Positions 1 to 19,188 of a stretch of DNA of 56,906 nucleotides are shown here, piece after piece. The translations under genes were made by a program, and so were the position numbers. The notes below the pieces were generated by a model. It saw only the letters and a program-made list of their open reading frames with translations. It did not search any database and had not been told where the DNA came from. Source of the DNA: Acidobacteriota bacterium. GTDB taxonomy: Bacteria; Acidobacteriota; Thermoanaerobaculia; UBA5066. Numbering within the stretch: position 1 is the first letter of the stretch; each line of letters begins with the position of its first letter. The stretch spans positions 1 through 56,906 of the forward strand of contig RHKY01000061.1 in the NCBI GenBank assembly GCA_008363385.1, given 5' to 3'.

Positions 1-71
1 GGAGCCCCCGAACGGAACCAAGAAGCGCGGCCCAGCGAAGCGACCGGGCGCGCTCGGAGAGCGCGGGCCGC

Positions 72-99
72 GCGGGTTCGAATCCCGTCTCCCGCTCCA
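72..99 (+). tRNA. 3' end of a tRNA (T arm, acceptor 3' strand, CCA); partial or degenerate, tRNA-Gly-like
   Basis: A 5-bp T stem (72-76 with 84-88) encloses the loop TTCGAAT. CTCCCGC, a T discriminator and an encoded CCA follow. CTCCCGC with T73 is typical of tRNA-Gly, whose 5' strand would be GCGGGAG. The sequence before it does not fold as a normal tRNA 5' half: there is no D-arm consensus, and no 5' strand pairs fully with CTCCCGC. The first four window bases GGAG could be the end of such a strand, but that gives a molecule of about 100 nt. A hairpin at 49-65 has loop TCGGAGA but lacks T33. The gene may be interrupted, degenerate or misassembled. No TCA anticodon is present, so it is not tRNA-Sec. 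Confidence 0.5.
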
Positions 100-115
100 A
101 CTCACGGGGAGAACG

Positions 116-271
116 ATGCCGAGAGAACTGATCAGCCTGGTCTGCGGCGAGTGCAAGAGGAAGAACTACACGACCACGAAGAACAAGAAGGCCCATCAGG
201 AGAAGATGGAGCTCTCGAAGTTCTGCCGGCACTGCCGCAAGCACACGCCCCACAAGGAGGGGAAGGTCTAG
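116..271 (+). CDS. rpmG: 50S ribosomal protein L33
   Basis: This 51-residue protein begins [14 protein letters not shown] and has two CxxC pairs (C10/C13 and C37/C40). That is the zinc-binding (C+) form of L33, a large-subunit protein near the E site. GGGGAGA lies just before the ATG. Its place directly upstream of tRNA-Trp and secE is the usual bacterial order. Length and motif fit the family completely. Confidence 0.95.
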   Translation: MPRELISLVCGECKRKNYTTTKNKKAHQEKMELSKFCRHCRKHTPHKEGKV

Positions 272-288
272 GACGGGTCGGGACGTGC

Positions 289-365
<77 letters not shown>

Positions 366-419
366 GACCCGCCCCCCCCGACGGCCCCCCGGGACGACGA
401 ACGAGAGGACGCGACGAAC

Positions 420-632
420 ATGACGGTGGCCGAGAGGCTCAGGACGTTCCGCCACTTCCTGGGGGAGGTGCGGAAGGAGGCCGACAAGGTGACGTGGCCC
501 GGGCGCGACGAGGTCGTCGGGACGACGACCGTCGTCATCGTCTACACGGCGCTCGTCGGCGTCTTCCTCTTCCTCGTCGACGCGGCGGTGACGCCCCTGT
601 TCAACCAGCTCTTCACGGCCTTCGGCGGCTGA
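420..632 (+). CDS. secE: Preprotein translocase subunit SecE
   Basis: This 70-residue protein has an amphipathic N-terminal helix with the SecE signature EVRKEADKVTWPGRDEV. One transmembrane segment follows (about residues 34-55, VGTTTVVIVYTALVGVFLFL). It is the short single-span form that clamps SecY in the SecYEG channel. secY itself is at 26949. GAGAGGA upstream of the ATG can act as ribosome-binding site. The secE-nusG order is nearly universal. Confidence 0.96.
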   Translation: MTVAERLRTFRHFLGEVRKEADKVTWPGRDEVVGTTTVVIVYTALVGVFLFLVDAAVTPLFNQLFTAFGG

Positions 633-655
633 GGCCCCGAGCGAGGACCAGGGAC

Positions 656-1249
656 GTGATCGAGGAGAACCGCGAGGACCTGCCCGGCGTCGAGGCGGCG
701 GCGTCGCCCGCCGGCGGGCCGATGGAGTGGTACATCGTCCACACCTACTCGGGCTTCGAGGACCGGGTCGTCCAGGAGCTGTCGAACCGGATCCGCGCGC
801 TCGGCATGGAGGCCCACTTCGGCGAGATCCGGGTGCCGAAGGAGACCGTCGTCGAGATGAAGTCCGGCAAGCGCCGGAACGTCGAGCGGAAGTTCTTCCC
901 CGGGTACGTCCTCGTCCAGATGGAGATGTCGGACGAGGCGTGGCACCTGGTCCGGAACACCCCGAAGGTCACGGGCTTCGTCGGCGGCTCGTCCCGCGCC
1001 CCGGTCCCGCTGACGCAGGACGAGGTGGACGCGATCCTCCACCACACCGCCGAGTCGCGGGAGAAGCCGAAGCCCAAGTACGTCTACGAGCGGGGAGAGC
1101 AGGTCAAGATCATCGACGGCCCCTTCAAGGAGTTCACGGGCGTCGTCGAGGACGTCAACCTGGAGCGGTCGACGCTCCGCGTCCTCGTCACCATCTTCGG
1201 GCGGCCGACGCCGGTCGAGCTCGAGTTCATGCAGGTCCAGAAGCTGTAG
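656..1249 (+). CDS. nusG: Transcription termination/antitermination protein NusG
   Basis: NusG binds RNA polymerase and links it to Rho or to the ribosome. The NGN domain begins at [16 protein letters not shown] and the C-terminal KOW domain includes [22 protein letters not shown] chose the GTG at 656 because GAGGA (643-647) sits 8 nt upstream; this gives 197 residues with an acidic 22-residue N-terminal extension. The alternative ATG at 722 gives 175 residues, closer to the family norm, but has no Shine-Dalgarno sequence. The function is certain; the start is not. Confidence 0.93.
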   Translation: MIEENREDLPGVEAAASPAGGPMEWYIVHTYSGFEDRVVQELSNRIRALGMEAHFGEIRVPKETVVEMKSGKRRNVERKFFPGYVLVQMEMSDEAWHLVRNTPKVTGFVGGSSRAPVPLTQDEVDAILHHTAESREKPKPKYVYERGEQVKIIDGPFKEFTGVVEDVNLERSTLRVLVTIFGRPTPVELEFMQVQKL

Positions 1250-1290
1250 GCGGGGCCGCGGGGAGAGGGAAGAGGCGTTAGGAAGGGAAC

Positions 1291-1716
1291 ATGGCGAAGA
1301 AAGTCGTCGCGCAGGTCAAGCTCCAGATCGAGGCCGGCAAGGCCACCCCGGCGCCCCCGGTCGGCACCGCCCTCGGGCCGCAGGGCGTCAACATCATGGA
1401 CTTCTGCAAGGCCTTCAACGCGAAGACGGCCAAGGAGCAGGGGCTGATCATCCCGGTGATCGTGACGGTCTACTCGGACCGCTCGTACAGCTTCATCACG
1501 AAGACGCCTCCGGCGTCCGTGCTCCTGAAGAAGGCCGCCAAGCTCGAGAAGGGCTCCGGCGTCCCGAACAAGACGAAGGTCGGCCGCGTCAGCCGCCAGC
1601 AGGTCGAGGAGATCGCCCGGCTGAAGATGGTCGACCTCAACTGCGTGGACCTCCCCGCCGCCGTCAAGACGGTGGAGGGGACCGCGCGCTCCATGGGGAT
1701 CGAGATCGAGGGTTGA
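1291..1716 (+). CDS. rplK: 50S ribosomal protein L11
   Basis: This 141-residue protein has the L11 signature, including [20 protein letters not shown], the proline-rich N-terminal domain contacted by thiostrepton and release factors, and an rRNA-binding C-terminal domain. It is part of the GTPase-associated centre with L10 and L12, encoded just downstream. The ribosome-binding site AGGAAGGG precedes the ATG. The 125-nt spacer to rplA is GC-rich; I saw no definite regulatory element in it. Confidence 0.97.
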   Translation: MAKKVVAQVKLQIEAGKATPAPPVGTALGPQGVNIMDFCKAFNAKTAKEQGLIIPVIVTVYSDRSYSFITKTPPASVLLKKAAKLEKGSGVPNKTKVGRVSRQQVEEIARLKMVDLNCVDLPAAVKTVEGTARSMGIEIEG

Positions 1717-1841
1717 AGGCACGCAGGGCCTCCGGCGCCGGACCTCTCCCGGCGCCCGGCGGCGCGGAGCCCGGTGCTGCCGCCGGGGCTTCTCTCCGCG
1801 GACGCCAGGGACGCCCCGCCGCCCCCCCGAGCGGAGACACG

Positions 1842-2549
1842 ATGACGTCAGGAAAGAAGTTCACGGCGGCGGCCGGCAAGATCGACCGGACGAAGCTCTA
1901 CGACGTGCCCCAGGCCGTCGCGCTCGTCAAGTCGTCGGCGTTCGCCAAGTTCGACGAGACCGTAGAGGTCGCGATGCGCCTCGGCGTCGACCCGAAGCAC
2001 GCGGACCAGATGGTCCGCGGCACCGTCGTCCTGCCCCACGGCACCGGCAAGTCCGTCCGCGTGGCCGTCGTGGCGTCGGGCGACAAGGTGCGGGAGGCCG
2101 AGGAGGCGGGCGCGGACGTCGTCGGCGCCGACGACCTCGTCCAGAAGATCCAGGGCGGGTACCTCGAGTTCGAGGCGCTCGTCGCCACCCCCGACATGAT
2201 GAAGTCGCTCGGGCGCCTCGGGAAGATCCTCGGGCCCCGGGGGCTGATGCCCAACCCGAAGGCCGGGACGGTCACCTTCGAGGTCGCCAAGGCCGTGAAG
2301 GACCTGAAGGCCGGCAAGATCGAGTTCCGGGTCGACAAGACCGCCATCGTCCACTGCCCGGTCGGCAAGGTCTCCTTCACCGAGGCCAAGCTGGTCGAGA
2401 ACACGGAGGCCCTCCTGGCCGCGATCCAGCGCGCCAAGCCCGCGGCGGCGAAGGGGAAGTACGTCAAGAGCGTCTTCCTCTCCTCGACGATGGGCCCGGG
2501 CGTCCCGGTGGACCCGGCCGTGGTCGAGAAGGCCGCGGGGAGAGTCTGA
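1842..2549 (+). CDS. rplA: 50S ribosomal protein L1
   Basis: L1 forms the mobile stalk that guides tRNA out of the E site and often represses its own operon. The ATG at 1842 ([20 protein letters not shown]) follows GGAG and gives 235 residues, the normal length. The frame stays open upstream to 1713, but that stretch is low-complexity and unlike L1. Conserved blocks include [20 protein letters not shown] and, near the end, the segment FLSSTMGPG. The stop lies one base before rplJ. Confidence 0.96.
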   Translation: MTSGKKFTAAAGKIDRTKLYDVPQAVALVKSSAFAKFDETVEVAMRLGVDPKHADQMVRGTVVLPHGTGKSVRVAVVASGDKVREAEEAGADVVGADDLVQKIQGGYLEFEALVATPDMMKSLGRLGKILGPRGLMPNPKAGTVTFEVAKAVKDLKAGKIEFRVDKTAIVHCPVGKVSFTEAKLVENTEALLAAIQRAKPAAAKGKYVKSVFLSSTMGPGVPVDPAVVEKAAGRV

Positions 2550-2550
2550 G

Positions 2551-3081
2551 ATGAACCGCGCCGAGAAGACCGAGTCCGTCGCCGCGATGGCCGCCGCGAT
2601 GGGCAAGGCGCCCCACGCCTTCCTCGTCGACTACGCCGGGCTGACCGTCCCCGCGGTCACCGAGCTGCGCCGCCAGATCCGGAGCGCCGGCTCGCGGTAC
2701 GTCGTCGTCAAGAACACGCTCGCGATCCGGGCGCTGGCCGGGAGCCCCCTCGCCGCCCTCTCCGAGCACTTCACCGGGATGACCGCCGTCGCCTACAGCG
2801 ACACGGACATCGTCGCCCTGGCCAAGGTCCTCCACACGTTCGGGAAGACGAACCCGAAGGCCCGCGTGAAGGCCGCCCTCGTGGACGGCCGTCCGGCCCC
2901 CGCGGAGGCTCTCGAGGCCCTCGCGTCGATGCCGTCCCGCGCCGAGCTCGTCGCCAGGCTGCTCGGCCTGATGCAGTCGCCGCTCCGGCGGCTCGTCACG
3001 GTCCTCTCCGCGCCCCAGCGCGGCCTGGCCGGGACGATCGCGGCGGTCGCCAAGCAGAAGGAGGAGGGGGCGCCGGCCTGA
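2551..3081 (+). CDS. rplJ: 50S ribosomal protein L10
   Basis: This 176-residue protein is the base of the L7/L12 stalk. It shows the typical N-terminal rRNA-binding domain ([43 protein letters not shown]) and a C-terminal helix that recruits L12 dimers. It starts one base after the rplA stop, with GGGGAGAG as ribosome-binding site. No long L10-type mRNA leader fits in this spacing, so any autogenous control must act elsewhere. Confidence 0.96.
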   Translation: MNRAEKTESVAAMAAAMGKAPHAFLVDYAGLTVPAVTELRRQIRSAGSRYVVVKNTLAIRALAGSPLAALSEHFTGMTAVAYSDTDIVALAKVLHTFGKTNPKARVKAALVDGRPAPAEALEALASMPSRAELVARLLGLMQSPLRRLVTVLSAPQRGLAGTIAAVAKQKEEGAPA

Positions 3082-3185
3082 GGCCGGAGGCTCCCGGTCC
3101 CCGAGACCCGCAGAACGAGCGCCTCGCGGCGCTTCCGAAGACTCCGACAGAGCGAAGACCCGAAAGAACCAAGGAGAAACGAGAG

Positions 3186-3569
3186 ATGGCCCTTTCCGTC
3201 GAGCAGTTCGTCACCGAGATCGAGGGCATGACGGTCCTCGAGCTCAACAACCTCGTCAAGGCCCTGGAGACCAAGTTCGGCGTCTCGGCGGCGATGATGG
3301 CCGCCCCGGCCGCCGCCGCCGCCCCGGCCGCCGCCGCTGCCGCCCCCGCCGAGGAGCAGACGGAGTTCACGGTCACCCTGAAGGAGGCCGGCGCCAACAA
3401 GATCAACGTCATCAAGGCGGTCCGCGAGGTCAACTCCTCCCTCGGGCTCAAGGAGGCCAAGGACCTCGTCGAGAACCTGGGTGTCATCAAGGAGGGCGTC
3501 TCCAAGGAGGAGGCCCAGACCATCAAGAAGAAGTTCGAGGACGCCGGCGCGAAGGTCGAGATCAAGTAG
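3186..3569 (+). CDS. rplL: 50S ribosomal protein L7/L12
   Basis: This 127-residue stalk protein recruits translational GTPases such as EF-G and EF-Tu. The N-terminal dimerisation domain ([20 protein letters not shown]) is followed by an Ala/Pro hinge (about residues 38-56). The C-terminal domain contains [18 protein letters not shown] lies 9 nt before the ATG, a strong site as expected for a protein made in several copies per ribosome. Confidence 0.97.
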   Translation: MALSVEQFVTEIEGMTVLELNNLVKALETKFGVSAAMMAAPAAAAAPAAAAAAPAEEQTEFTVTLKEAGANKINVIKAVREVNSSLGLKEAKDLVENLGVIKEGVSKEEAQTIKKKFEDAGAKVEIK

Positions 3570-3646
3570 TCCGGAGCGCCTCTCGGTTTCCGACCGGATG
3601 GCGCGAGTCGGTCCGCGGACGGGGGATTCCTCCCGCTCCGCGCGCG

Positions 3647-3668
3647 CCCCGGGGCCTCGCCCCCGGGG
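3647..3668 (+). other. Strong GC hairpin in the rplL-rpoB spacer
   Basis: CCCCGGGG (3647-3654) pairs with CCCCGGGG (3661-3668) around a 6-nt loop. There is no T tract. In other bacteria this spacer often carries a partial attenuator or an RNase III site that lowers rpoBC relative to ribosomal genes. This hairpin could play that part, but that is inference. Confidence 0.4.
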
Positions 3669-3743
3669 AACGGACCGGCCGCGCCGTCCGGGCGGTCGTG
3701 TCTCTAGACGGTCCCCCAGCCCGAAGTGACGGAGCGCAGACGG

Positions 3744-8017
<4,274 letters not shown>

Positions 8018-8036
8018 GGCGCAAGGAGGAACGACG

Positions 8037-12263
<4,227 letters not shown>

Positions 12264-12272
12264 AGTGGACAG

Positions 12273-12300
12273 GGAGAACCCGGGACCGCCCGGGTTCTCC
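12273..12300 (+). terminator. Hairpin after rpoC, likely transcript end or stabiliser
   Basis: GGAGAACCCGGG (12273-12284) pairs perfectly with CCCGGGTTCTCC (12289-12300) around a 4-nt loop, 10 nt after the rpoC stop. No T tract follows, so intrinsic termination is uncertain. It is the first copy of the tandem repeat described next. Confidence 0.5.
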
Positions 12301-12467
12301 CTCGGGCGGTAAGGTGGGCCCGCTGACGCGGGCCTGCCGAGTTTTCGGGGGAACCCGGGACCGCCCGGGTTCTCCCTCGCCGCTGCGCGGCTCCCTCTCC
12401 GCGGCGGCAAGGTGGGCCCGCAGTCGCGGGCCTGCCGCGTCTTCGGAGGAACCCGGGACCGCGCGGG
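12273..12467 (+). repeat. Tandem REP-like repeat in the rpoC-rpsL spacer
   Basis: Three copies of a palindromic unit containing GGAACCCGGGACCGC or a close variant begin near 12273, 12349 and 12447; the third is truncated. Between them lie two copies of a second palindromic module, AAGGTGGGCCCGC ... GCGGGCCTGCCG (12311-12339 and 12409-12437), each followed by a TTTTCGG or TCTTCGG motif. The unit lengths are about 76 and 98 nt. The rest of this 404-nt spacer holds the rpsL promoter and no gene. Confidence 0.8.
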
Positions 12468-12513
12468 AGGGCCGGGGGGGCGGGGGAGGGGTAAGTCGCG
12501 GGCGGGCGGGCGC

Positions 12514-12543
12514 TTGACAGGAAGTCGCGGTCGGGTTTACCCT
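12514..12543 (+). promoter_or_regulatory. Promoter for the str operon (rpsL)
   Basis: A perfect -35 box TTGACA (12514-12519) is followed after 18 nt by TACCCT (12538-12543), a weak -10 that keeps T, A and the final T. The predicted start leaves a 5' leader of about 115 nt before rpsL. It lies just after the repeat cluster, where a new transcript is expected. Confidence 0.6.
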
Positions 12544-12667
12544 TGCAGGGTTCGCCTCCGGCCGGGACCGTCCGCGGATCGGGCGGGGGGCGGGCGTGCC
12601 CCCGGCGGCCGGGTCGCGGGGGCGCCGACCGGAACCACCCGACGCCACGACTGGAGATAGGAGTCCG

Positions 12668-13042
12668 ATGCCCACCATCAGCCAGCTCGTCCGGACGGGC
12701 CGCGAGGCCGTCCGGTACAAGACGAAGTCGCCGGCTCTCCAGAGCTGCCCGCAGCGCCGCGGCGTCTGCACGCAGGTGAAGACCACGACCCCGAAGAAGC
12801 CGAACTCGGCGCTCCGCAAGATCGCCCGCGTGAGGCTCACGAACGGGATCGAGGTGACCACGTACATCCCGGGCGTCGGCCACAACCTCCAGGAGCACTC
12901 CATCGTCATGATCCGCGGGGGCCGCGTGAAGGACCTCCCGGGCGTGAGGTACCACATCATCCGCGGGACGCTCGACGCCGTCGGCGTCGCCAACCGCAAG
13001 CAGTCGCGCTCCAAGTACGGGGCCAAGCGGCCCAAGAGCTGA
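12668..13042 (+). CDS. rpsL: 30S ribosomal protein S12
   Basis: This 124-residue decoding-centre protein has the canonical [13 protein letters not shown] loop and [14 protein letters not shown]43 and K88 are present, so no classical streptomycin-resistance change is seen. The ATG at 12668 follows ATAGGAGTCCG. The frame is open further upstream, but there it encodes nothing S12-like. It opens the str operon. Confidence 0.97.
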   Translation: MPTISQLVRTGREAVRYKTKSPALQSCPQRRGVCTQVKTTTPKKPNSALRKIARVRLTNGIEVTTYIPGVGHNLQEHSIVMIRGGRVKDLPGVRYHIIRGTLDAVGVANRKQSRSKYGAKRPKS

Positions 13043-13088
13043 GCCCGGCCCGCCCCGCGAGACTCCGAGAAGGGAATCGAGACGTTCC

Positions 13089-13559
13089 ATGCCGCGCCGC
13101 CGCGAAGTTCCGAAGCGTGAAGTCCTCCCGGACCCGGTCTACCAGTCGCAGCTCGTGACGAAGTTCATCAACTGCGTCATGGAGCGCGGCAAGAAGTCGA
13201 CCGCCGAGGGGATCTTCTACGGGGCGATGAAGGAGATCGAGGTCAAGACCTCCGACGACCCCCTGAAGACCTTCAAGAAGGCCCTCGAGAACGTGAAGCC
13301 GGTCCTCGAGGTGAAGTCCCGCCGCGTCGGCGGCTCCACCTACCAGGTCCCGGTCGAGGTCAAGCCGAACCGCCGCACGTCGCTCGCGATCCGCTGGCTC
13401 ATCTCCTACTCGCAGTCGCGGGGGGAGAAGACGATGAAGGACAAGCTCGCGGGCGAGATCCTGGACGCTTCCAACAACCGCGGGAACGCGGTCAAGAAGA
13501 GGGAGGACACCCACAAGATGGCGGAGGCCAACAAGGCCTTCGCGCACTACCGCTGGTAA
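13089..13559 (+). CDS. rpsG: 30S ribosomal protein S7
   Basis: S7 nucleates assembly of the 30S head. The 156 residues start [18 protein letters not shown], a typical S7 opening, and include [15 protein letters not shown] and the tail [11 protein letters not shown]. It lies 46 nt after rpsL. In E. coli S7 represses the str operon from the rpsL-rpsG gap; this gap is short and no structure stands out in it. Confidence 0.97.
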   Translation: MPRRREVPKREVLPDPVYQSQLVTKFINCVMERGKKSTAEGIFYGAMKEIEVKTSDDPLKTFKKALENVKPVLEVKSRRVGGSTYQVPVEVKPNRRTSLAIRWLISYSQSRGEKTMKDKLAGEILDASNNRGNAVKKREDTHKMAEANKAFAHYRW

Positions 13560-13579
13560 GACTGCTCCGGCGGCGCGGT

Positions 13580-13598
13580 CCGGACGCCCTTCGTCCGG
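13580..13598 (+). other. Hairpin in the rpsG-fusA spacer
   Basis: CCGGACG (13580-13586) pairs with CGTCCGG (13592-13598) around CCCTT. It sits near the start of the 234-nt rpsG-fusA gap, which otherwise shows only GC-rich sequence and no gene. It could tune read-through into fusA; there is no T tract. Confidence 0.35.
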
Positions 13599-13793
13599 CC
13601 GGGTCGCCTTCCGGGGAGCGGGAAACCGCCCGGTTCGCCGGGTAGGTCCCGCAGCCAGCCCCGGACACGCCTCACGCGTGCGGAACCCGGGAGCGCCCCC
13701 CGCCGGTCGTCGGCGGACAGGGCGCGACGGACGGGCCCCGACGGCCCGGCGGGTTCGACGGCGCAGAACGCCCGGCTCGGGAAACGAAAGAGC

Positions 13794-15869
13794 ATGCCGA
13801 GAATTCACCCCCTCGAGAAGTGCCGGAACATCGGCATCATGGCCCACATCGACGCGGGCAAGACGACGACCACCGAGCGGATCCTCTATTACACGGGGGT
13901 CAACTACAAGCTCGGCGAGGTCCACGACGGCACCGCGACGATGGACTGGATGGTCCAGGAGCAGGAGCGGGGGATCACGATCACCTCCGCCGCGACGACG
14001 TGCTTCTGGAACGGGACCCGGATCAACATCATCGACACGCCGGGGCACGTCGACTTCACCGCCGAGGTGGAGCGCTCGCTCCGGGTCCTCGACGGCGCCG
14101 TGGCCGTCTTCGACGCGGTCTCCGGCGTCGAGCCGCAGTCCGAGACCGTCTGGCGCCAGGCGGACCGCTACGGGGTCCCCCGGATCGCCTTCGTGAACAA
14201 GATGGACCGCGTCGGGGCCGACTTCGAGAAGTGCCTCGAGCAGATGGTCGCCAAGCTCGGCGCGCGCCCCATCCCGGTGCAGATCCCGTGGGGGTCCGCC
14301 GAGACCTTCGAGGGCGTCATCGACCTCATCGAGGGGAAGGCGTACGACTTCCGCGAGGAGACGCTCGGGGCCGAGTTCGAGACCGTGGGCGTCCCGCCCG
14401 CGTTCCGGGCCGAGTTCGAGCGGTACCGCGAGCGTCTGATCGAGTCCGTCTCCGAGACCGACGACGACCTGATGCACAAGTACCTGGAGGGCCACCCCCC
14501 CACGGCCGACGAGCTGCGCGCCGCGCTGCGCCGGGCCACGGTGACGGGGAAGGTCCAGCCGGTCGTCTGCGGCTCGGCGTTCAAGAACAAGGGGGTCCAG
14601 CAGCTCCTGGACGCCATCTGCGCGTTCCTCCCGTCGCCCGTCGACATCCCGCCGATCCGCGGCGTGGACGAGGACGGCAAGGAGGTCCACCGCGAGACGA
14701 AGGACGACGCCCCGTTCGCGGGCCTCGTCTTCAAGATCATGACCGACCCGTTCGTCGGGCAGCTCGCCTTCTTCCGCGTCTACTCGGGGCACCTGGACGC
14801 CGGCTCGGCCGTCTACAACTCCACGAAGCAGACGAACGAGCGCGTCGGCCGCCTCCTCAAGATGCACGCCAACAAGCGCGAGGAGATCAAGGAGGTCTGG
14901 GCGGGCGACATCGCCGCGGCCGTCGGCCTGAAGAACGTCACGACGGGCGACACGATCTGCCACAAGCAGGACGTCGTCGTGCTCGAGTCGATGAAGTTCC
15001 CGGAGCCCGTCATCACCCTCTCCATCGAGCCGAAGACCAAGGCCGACCAGGAGAAGATGGGGATGGCGCTGGCGAAGCTGATGCAGGAGGACCCGACGTT
15101 CAAGGTCTCCATGGACAAGGAGACCAACCAGACCATCATCGCGGGGATGGGGGAGCTCCACCTGGAGATCCTCGTCGACCGGATGGTCCGGGAGTTCAAC
15201 GTCCAGGCCAACGTCGGGAAGCCCCAGGTCGCCTACCGCGAGTCGATCAAGAAGGACGTCCCCGGCGAGGGGCGGTTCGTCCGGCAGACCGGCGGCAAGG
15301 GGCAGTACGGGCACTGCAAGATCCGGCTCCGGCCCCACCCGGAGCGCAAGGACTACGAGTTCGTCAACGCCACCGTCGGCGGGTCGATCCCCAGGGAGTT
15401 CATCAAGCCGATCGACCAGGGGATCCGCGAGTCGATGCTCACCGGCGTGCTGGCCGGGTACCCGACGGTCGGCATCCAGGTCGAGCTGTACGACGGGTCG
15501 TTCCACGAGGTCGACTCGTCCGAGATGGCGTTCAAGATCGCGGGCTCGCTCGCCTTCCAGGACGCCGCCAAGAAGGCCGACCCGCACCTCCTCGAGCCCA
15601 CGATGGCCGTCGAGGTGGTGACCCCGGAGGAGTTCATGGGCGACGTCATCGGCGACCTGAACTCCCGGCGCGGGAAGATCAACCACATGGAGCCCCGCGT
15701 CAGCTTCCAGGTCATCACGGCGAGCGTGCCGCTCGCCGAGATGTTCGGCTACGCCACGACGCTGCGCTCGCTCACGCAGGGCCGGGCCAACTACACGATG
15801 CAGTTCGAGCGGTACGAGGAGATCCCCCGCGCCATCGCGGAGGGGATCATCGCGAAGGTGTCGGTCTGA
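13794..15869 (+). CDS. fusA: Elongation factor G
   Basis: This 691-residue translocase GTPase has G1 [12 protein letters not shown], switch [13 protein letters not shown] (canonical, unlike the EF-Tu next to it), G3 DTPGH and G4 NKMD. The later domains, including the tip of domain IV, are intact. The start [20 protein letters not shown] fits the family. Gene order rpsL-rpsG-fusA-tuf marks it as the housekeeping EF-G. Confidence 0.97.
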   Translation: MPRIHPLEKCRNIGIMAHIDAGKTTTTERILYYTGVNYKLGEVHDGTATMDWMVQEQERGITITSAATTCFWNGTRINIIDTPGHVDFTAEVERSLRVLDGAVAVFDAVSGVEPQSETVWRQADRYGVPRIAFVNKMDRVGADFEKCLEQMVAKLGARPIPVQIPWGSAETFEGVIDLIEGKAYDFREETLGAEFETVGVPPAFRAEFERYRERLIESVSETDDDLMHKYLEGHPPTADELRAALRRATVTGKVQPVVCGSAFKNKGVQQLLDAICAFLPSPVDIPPIRGVDEDGKEVHRETKDDAPFAGLVFKIMTDPFVGQLAFFRVYSGHLDAGSAVYNSTKQTNERVGRLLKMHANKREEIKEVWAGDIAAAVGLKNVTTGDTICHKQDVVVLESMKFPEPVITLSIEPKTKADQEKMGMALAKLMQEDPTFKVSMDKETNQTIIAGMGELHLEILVDRMVREFNVQANVGKPQVAYRESIKKDVPGEGRFVRQTGGKGQYGHCKIRLRPHPERKDYEFVNATVGGSIPREFIKPIDQGIRESMLTGVLAGYPTVGIQVELYDGSFHEVDSSEMAFKIAGSLAFQDAAKKADPHLLEPTMAVEVVTPEEFMGDVIGDLNSRRGKINHMEPRVSFQVITASVPLAEMFGYATTLRSLTQGRANYTMQFERYEEIPRAIAEGIIAKVSV

Positions 15870-15942
15870 GGCGGCCGGCGCGGCACGACGAAGGGACCCC
15901 GAGAGGGCTGAGCACGACTCGCTAGGAGAAACGGAGGAACGA

Positions 15943-17145
<1,203 letters not shown>

Positions 17146-17158
17146 GGTTGTCCCCCTC

Positions 17159-17185
17159 CCGCCGGCGCGCCCCGCGCGCCGGTGG
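17159..17185 (+). terminator. Hairpin between tuf and rpsJ
   Basis: CCGCCGGCGCGC (17159-17170) pairs with GCGCGCCGGTGG (17174-17185), 12 bp with one G-T pair and a 3-nt loop. No T tract follows. It may partly separate the str and S10 transcripts or mark a processing site. No promoter was recognised in the remaining 30 nt before rpsJ. Confidence 0.45.
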
Positions 17186-17215
17186 CGGCGGGGGGCGGAG
17201 CACGAGAGAAGCGAC

Positions 17216-17533
<318 letters not shown>

Positions 17534-17579
17534 GCCCGGACCGGCGACGGGACGGGTCGAGACGAAAGAACGGCGACCG

Positions 17580-18236
17580 ATGATCAACGGAATTCTGGGG
17601 CGCAAGCTCGGTATGACCCAGCTGTTCGCCGAGGACGGCACGGTGATGCCCGTGACCGTCGTCGAGGCGGGCCCGTGCCTCGTCGTCCAGCGGAAGACGA
17701 CCGCGTCGGACGGCTACGAGGCGGTCCAGCTCGGCCTCGTGGGCCGCGTCTCGCCGCGGCGGCTGAACCGCGCGCGGCGCGGCCACTTCGAGAAGGCCGG
17801 CGTGCCGCCGACGAAGACGGTGGCGGAGGTCCGCTGCGAGGCGGGCGACCCGCTGTCTCCGGGCGACCGGGTCCTCTGCGACATCTTCAGCGAGAGCGAG
17901 CACGTCGACGTGGTCGGCGTCTCCAAGGGCAAGGGGTTCCAGGGCGTCGTGAAGCGGCACGGCTTCGGCGGCGGCGTGGCCACCCACGGCTCGATGTTCC
18001 ACCGCGCCCCCGGCTCCATCGGGCCCTCGGCCTACCCGTCCCGGGTCTACCCCGGCACGCGGTCCTCCGGGCGGATGGGGGGACGGCAGGCGACGGTGAA
18101 GAACCTCGTCGTGGTCCGGGTGGACGCGGAGAACCACCTCCTCTACATCCGTGGGGCGGTCCCCGGGGCCCGCAACACCGTCGTGAAGATCGTCAAGCGC
18201 GGGGCCGCCGCCGGCGGCGCCGGGCAGGCGGCGTGA
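17580..18236 (+). CDS. rplC: 50S ribosomal protein L3
   Basis: This 218-residue large-subunit protein reaches the peptidyl transferase centre. It starts [16 protein letters not shown] and contains the long loop [21 protein letters not shown] and [13 protein letters not shown]. Length and order are typical. The C-terminal [12 protein letters not shown] tail is slightly Ala/Gly-rich. Confidence 0.97.
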   Translation: MINGILGRKLGMTQLFAEDGTVMPVTVVEAGPCLVVQRKTTASDGYEAVQLGLVGRVSPRRLNRARRGHFEKAGVPPTKTVAEVRCEAGDPLSPGDRVLCDIFSESEHVDVVGVSKGKGFQGVVKRHGFGGGVATHGSMFHRAPGSIGPSAYPSRVYPGTRSSGRMGGRQATVKNLVVVRVDAENHLLYIRGAVPGARNTVVKIVKRGAAAGGAGQAA

Positions 18237-18244
18237 GGCGCGAG

Positions 18245-18895
18245 ATGGCCAGGACCGAAGAGACGACCGGCCCGATCACCGTCCCGATCCGGAACCTCCG
18301 GAACGAGACGGTGGGCGAGGCCCGCCTCCCCGCCGAGATCTTCGCCGTCCCGTTCCGGCGCCACGTGGTCTGGGAGACCGTCAAGGCGTACCGGGCGGGC
18401 CTGCGCGCCGGCACCCACAAGACCAAGACGCGCTCGGAGGTGTCCGGGAGCGGGCGGAAGCCGTTCAAGCAGAAGCACACGGGCCGGGCCCGGCAGGGCG
18501 GCGGGCGGCCGCCGATCCACCGCCACGGCGGCACCGTCCACGGCCCCGTCCCCCGCTCGTACGCGCTGAAGACGAACGTGAGGACGAAGAAGGCCGCGCT
18601 CAAGTGCGTCCTGTCCGAGCGGGTCCGGGAGAACAAGTTCGTCCTGCTCGAGAGCCTCGATCTCCCGACGCACAAGACGAAGGAGCTCTCCGCGGTGATC
18701 GCCGGCCTCGGCGTCACCGGGAAGGCCCTCCTCGTCGACCGCGCGGGGAACGAGAACCTCCTGCGCGCGGCCGCGAACAACCCGGGGCTCGTCGCGGTGG
18801 ACGCCCTCGGCCTGAACGTCTACGACGCGCTCTCGGCCGGGACGATCGTCCTGACCGAGGACGCCCTGAAGACCGTCACCGAGGTGCTCGCGTGA
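18245..18895 (+). CDS. rplD: 50S ribosomal protein L4
   Basis: This 216-residue protein has an extended loop lining the exit tunnel (KQKHTGRARQGGGRPPIHRHGG). In E. coli L4 also represses the S10 operon. ATG 18245 lies 8 nt after the rplC stop. Its stop codon overlaps the GTG start of rplW, so the two are translationally coupled. Confidence 0.96.
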   Translation: MARTEETTGPITVPIRNLRNETVGEARLPAEIFAVPFRRHVVWETVKAYRAGLRAGTHKTKTRSEVSGSGRKPFKQKHTGRARQGGGRPPIHRHGGTVHGPVPRSYALKTNVRTKKAALKCVLSERVRENKFVLLESLDLPTHKTKELSAVIAGLGVTGKALLVDRAGNENLLRAAANNPGLVAVDALGLNVYDALSAGTIVLTEDALKTVTEVLA

Positions 18896-19185
18896 AGGCG
18901 CCGCAGTCGATCATCCTCCGCCCGATCGTGACCGAGAAGAGCGCCGCGCTGACCCAGGCGCACCACGTCATCACGTTCGAGGTGGCGCGCGACGCCAACA
19001 AGATCGAGATCCGCAAGGCGGTCGAGGTCCTCTTCTCCGTGAAGGTGGCCGACGTCCGCGTCGCCAAGACGGTCGGCCGGATCAAGAAGGTGGGCCGCTC
19101 CATCGGGCGGACCTCCGACGGGAAGAAGGCCTACGTGAAGCTGGCCGCCGGCGAGAAGCTCCCGCCGATCTTCGAAGGAGTCTGA
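18892..19185 (+). CDS. rplW: 50S ribosomal protein L23
   Basis: L23 sits at the tunnel exit and docks trigger factor and SRP. The GTG start at 18892 overlaps the rplD stop by 4 nt and gives 97 residues starting MKAPQSIILRPIVTEKSAAL, the expected opening. It contains VRVAKTVGRIKKVGRSIGRT, close to the family rRNA-binding loop. Confidence 0.96.
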   Translation: MKAPQSIILRPIVTEKSAALTQAHHVITFEVARDANKIEIRKAVEVLFSVKVADVRVAKTVGRIKKVGRSIGRTSDGKKAYVKLAAGEKLPPIFEGV

Positions 19186-19188
19186 CCC

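Noticed and set aside
1-99. Selenocysteine tRNA or tmRNA at the window start, suggested by the length of about 100 nt
   Set aside because: No TCA anticodon is present, and the discriminator is T rather than the G of tRNA-Sec or the A of tmRNA.
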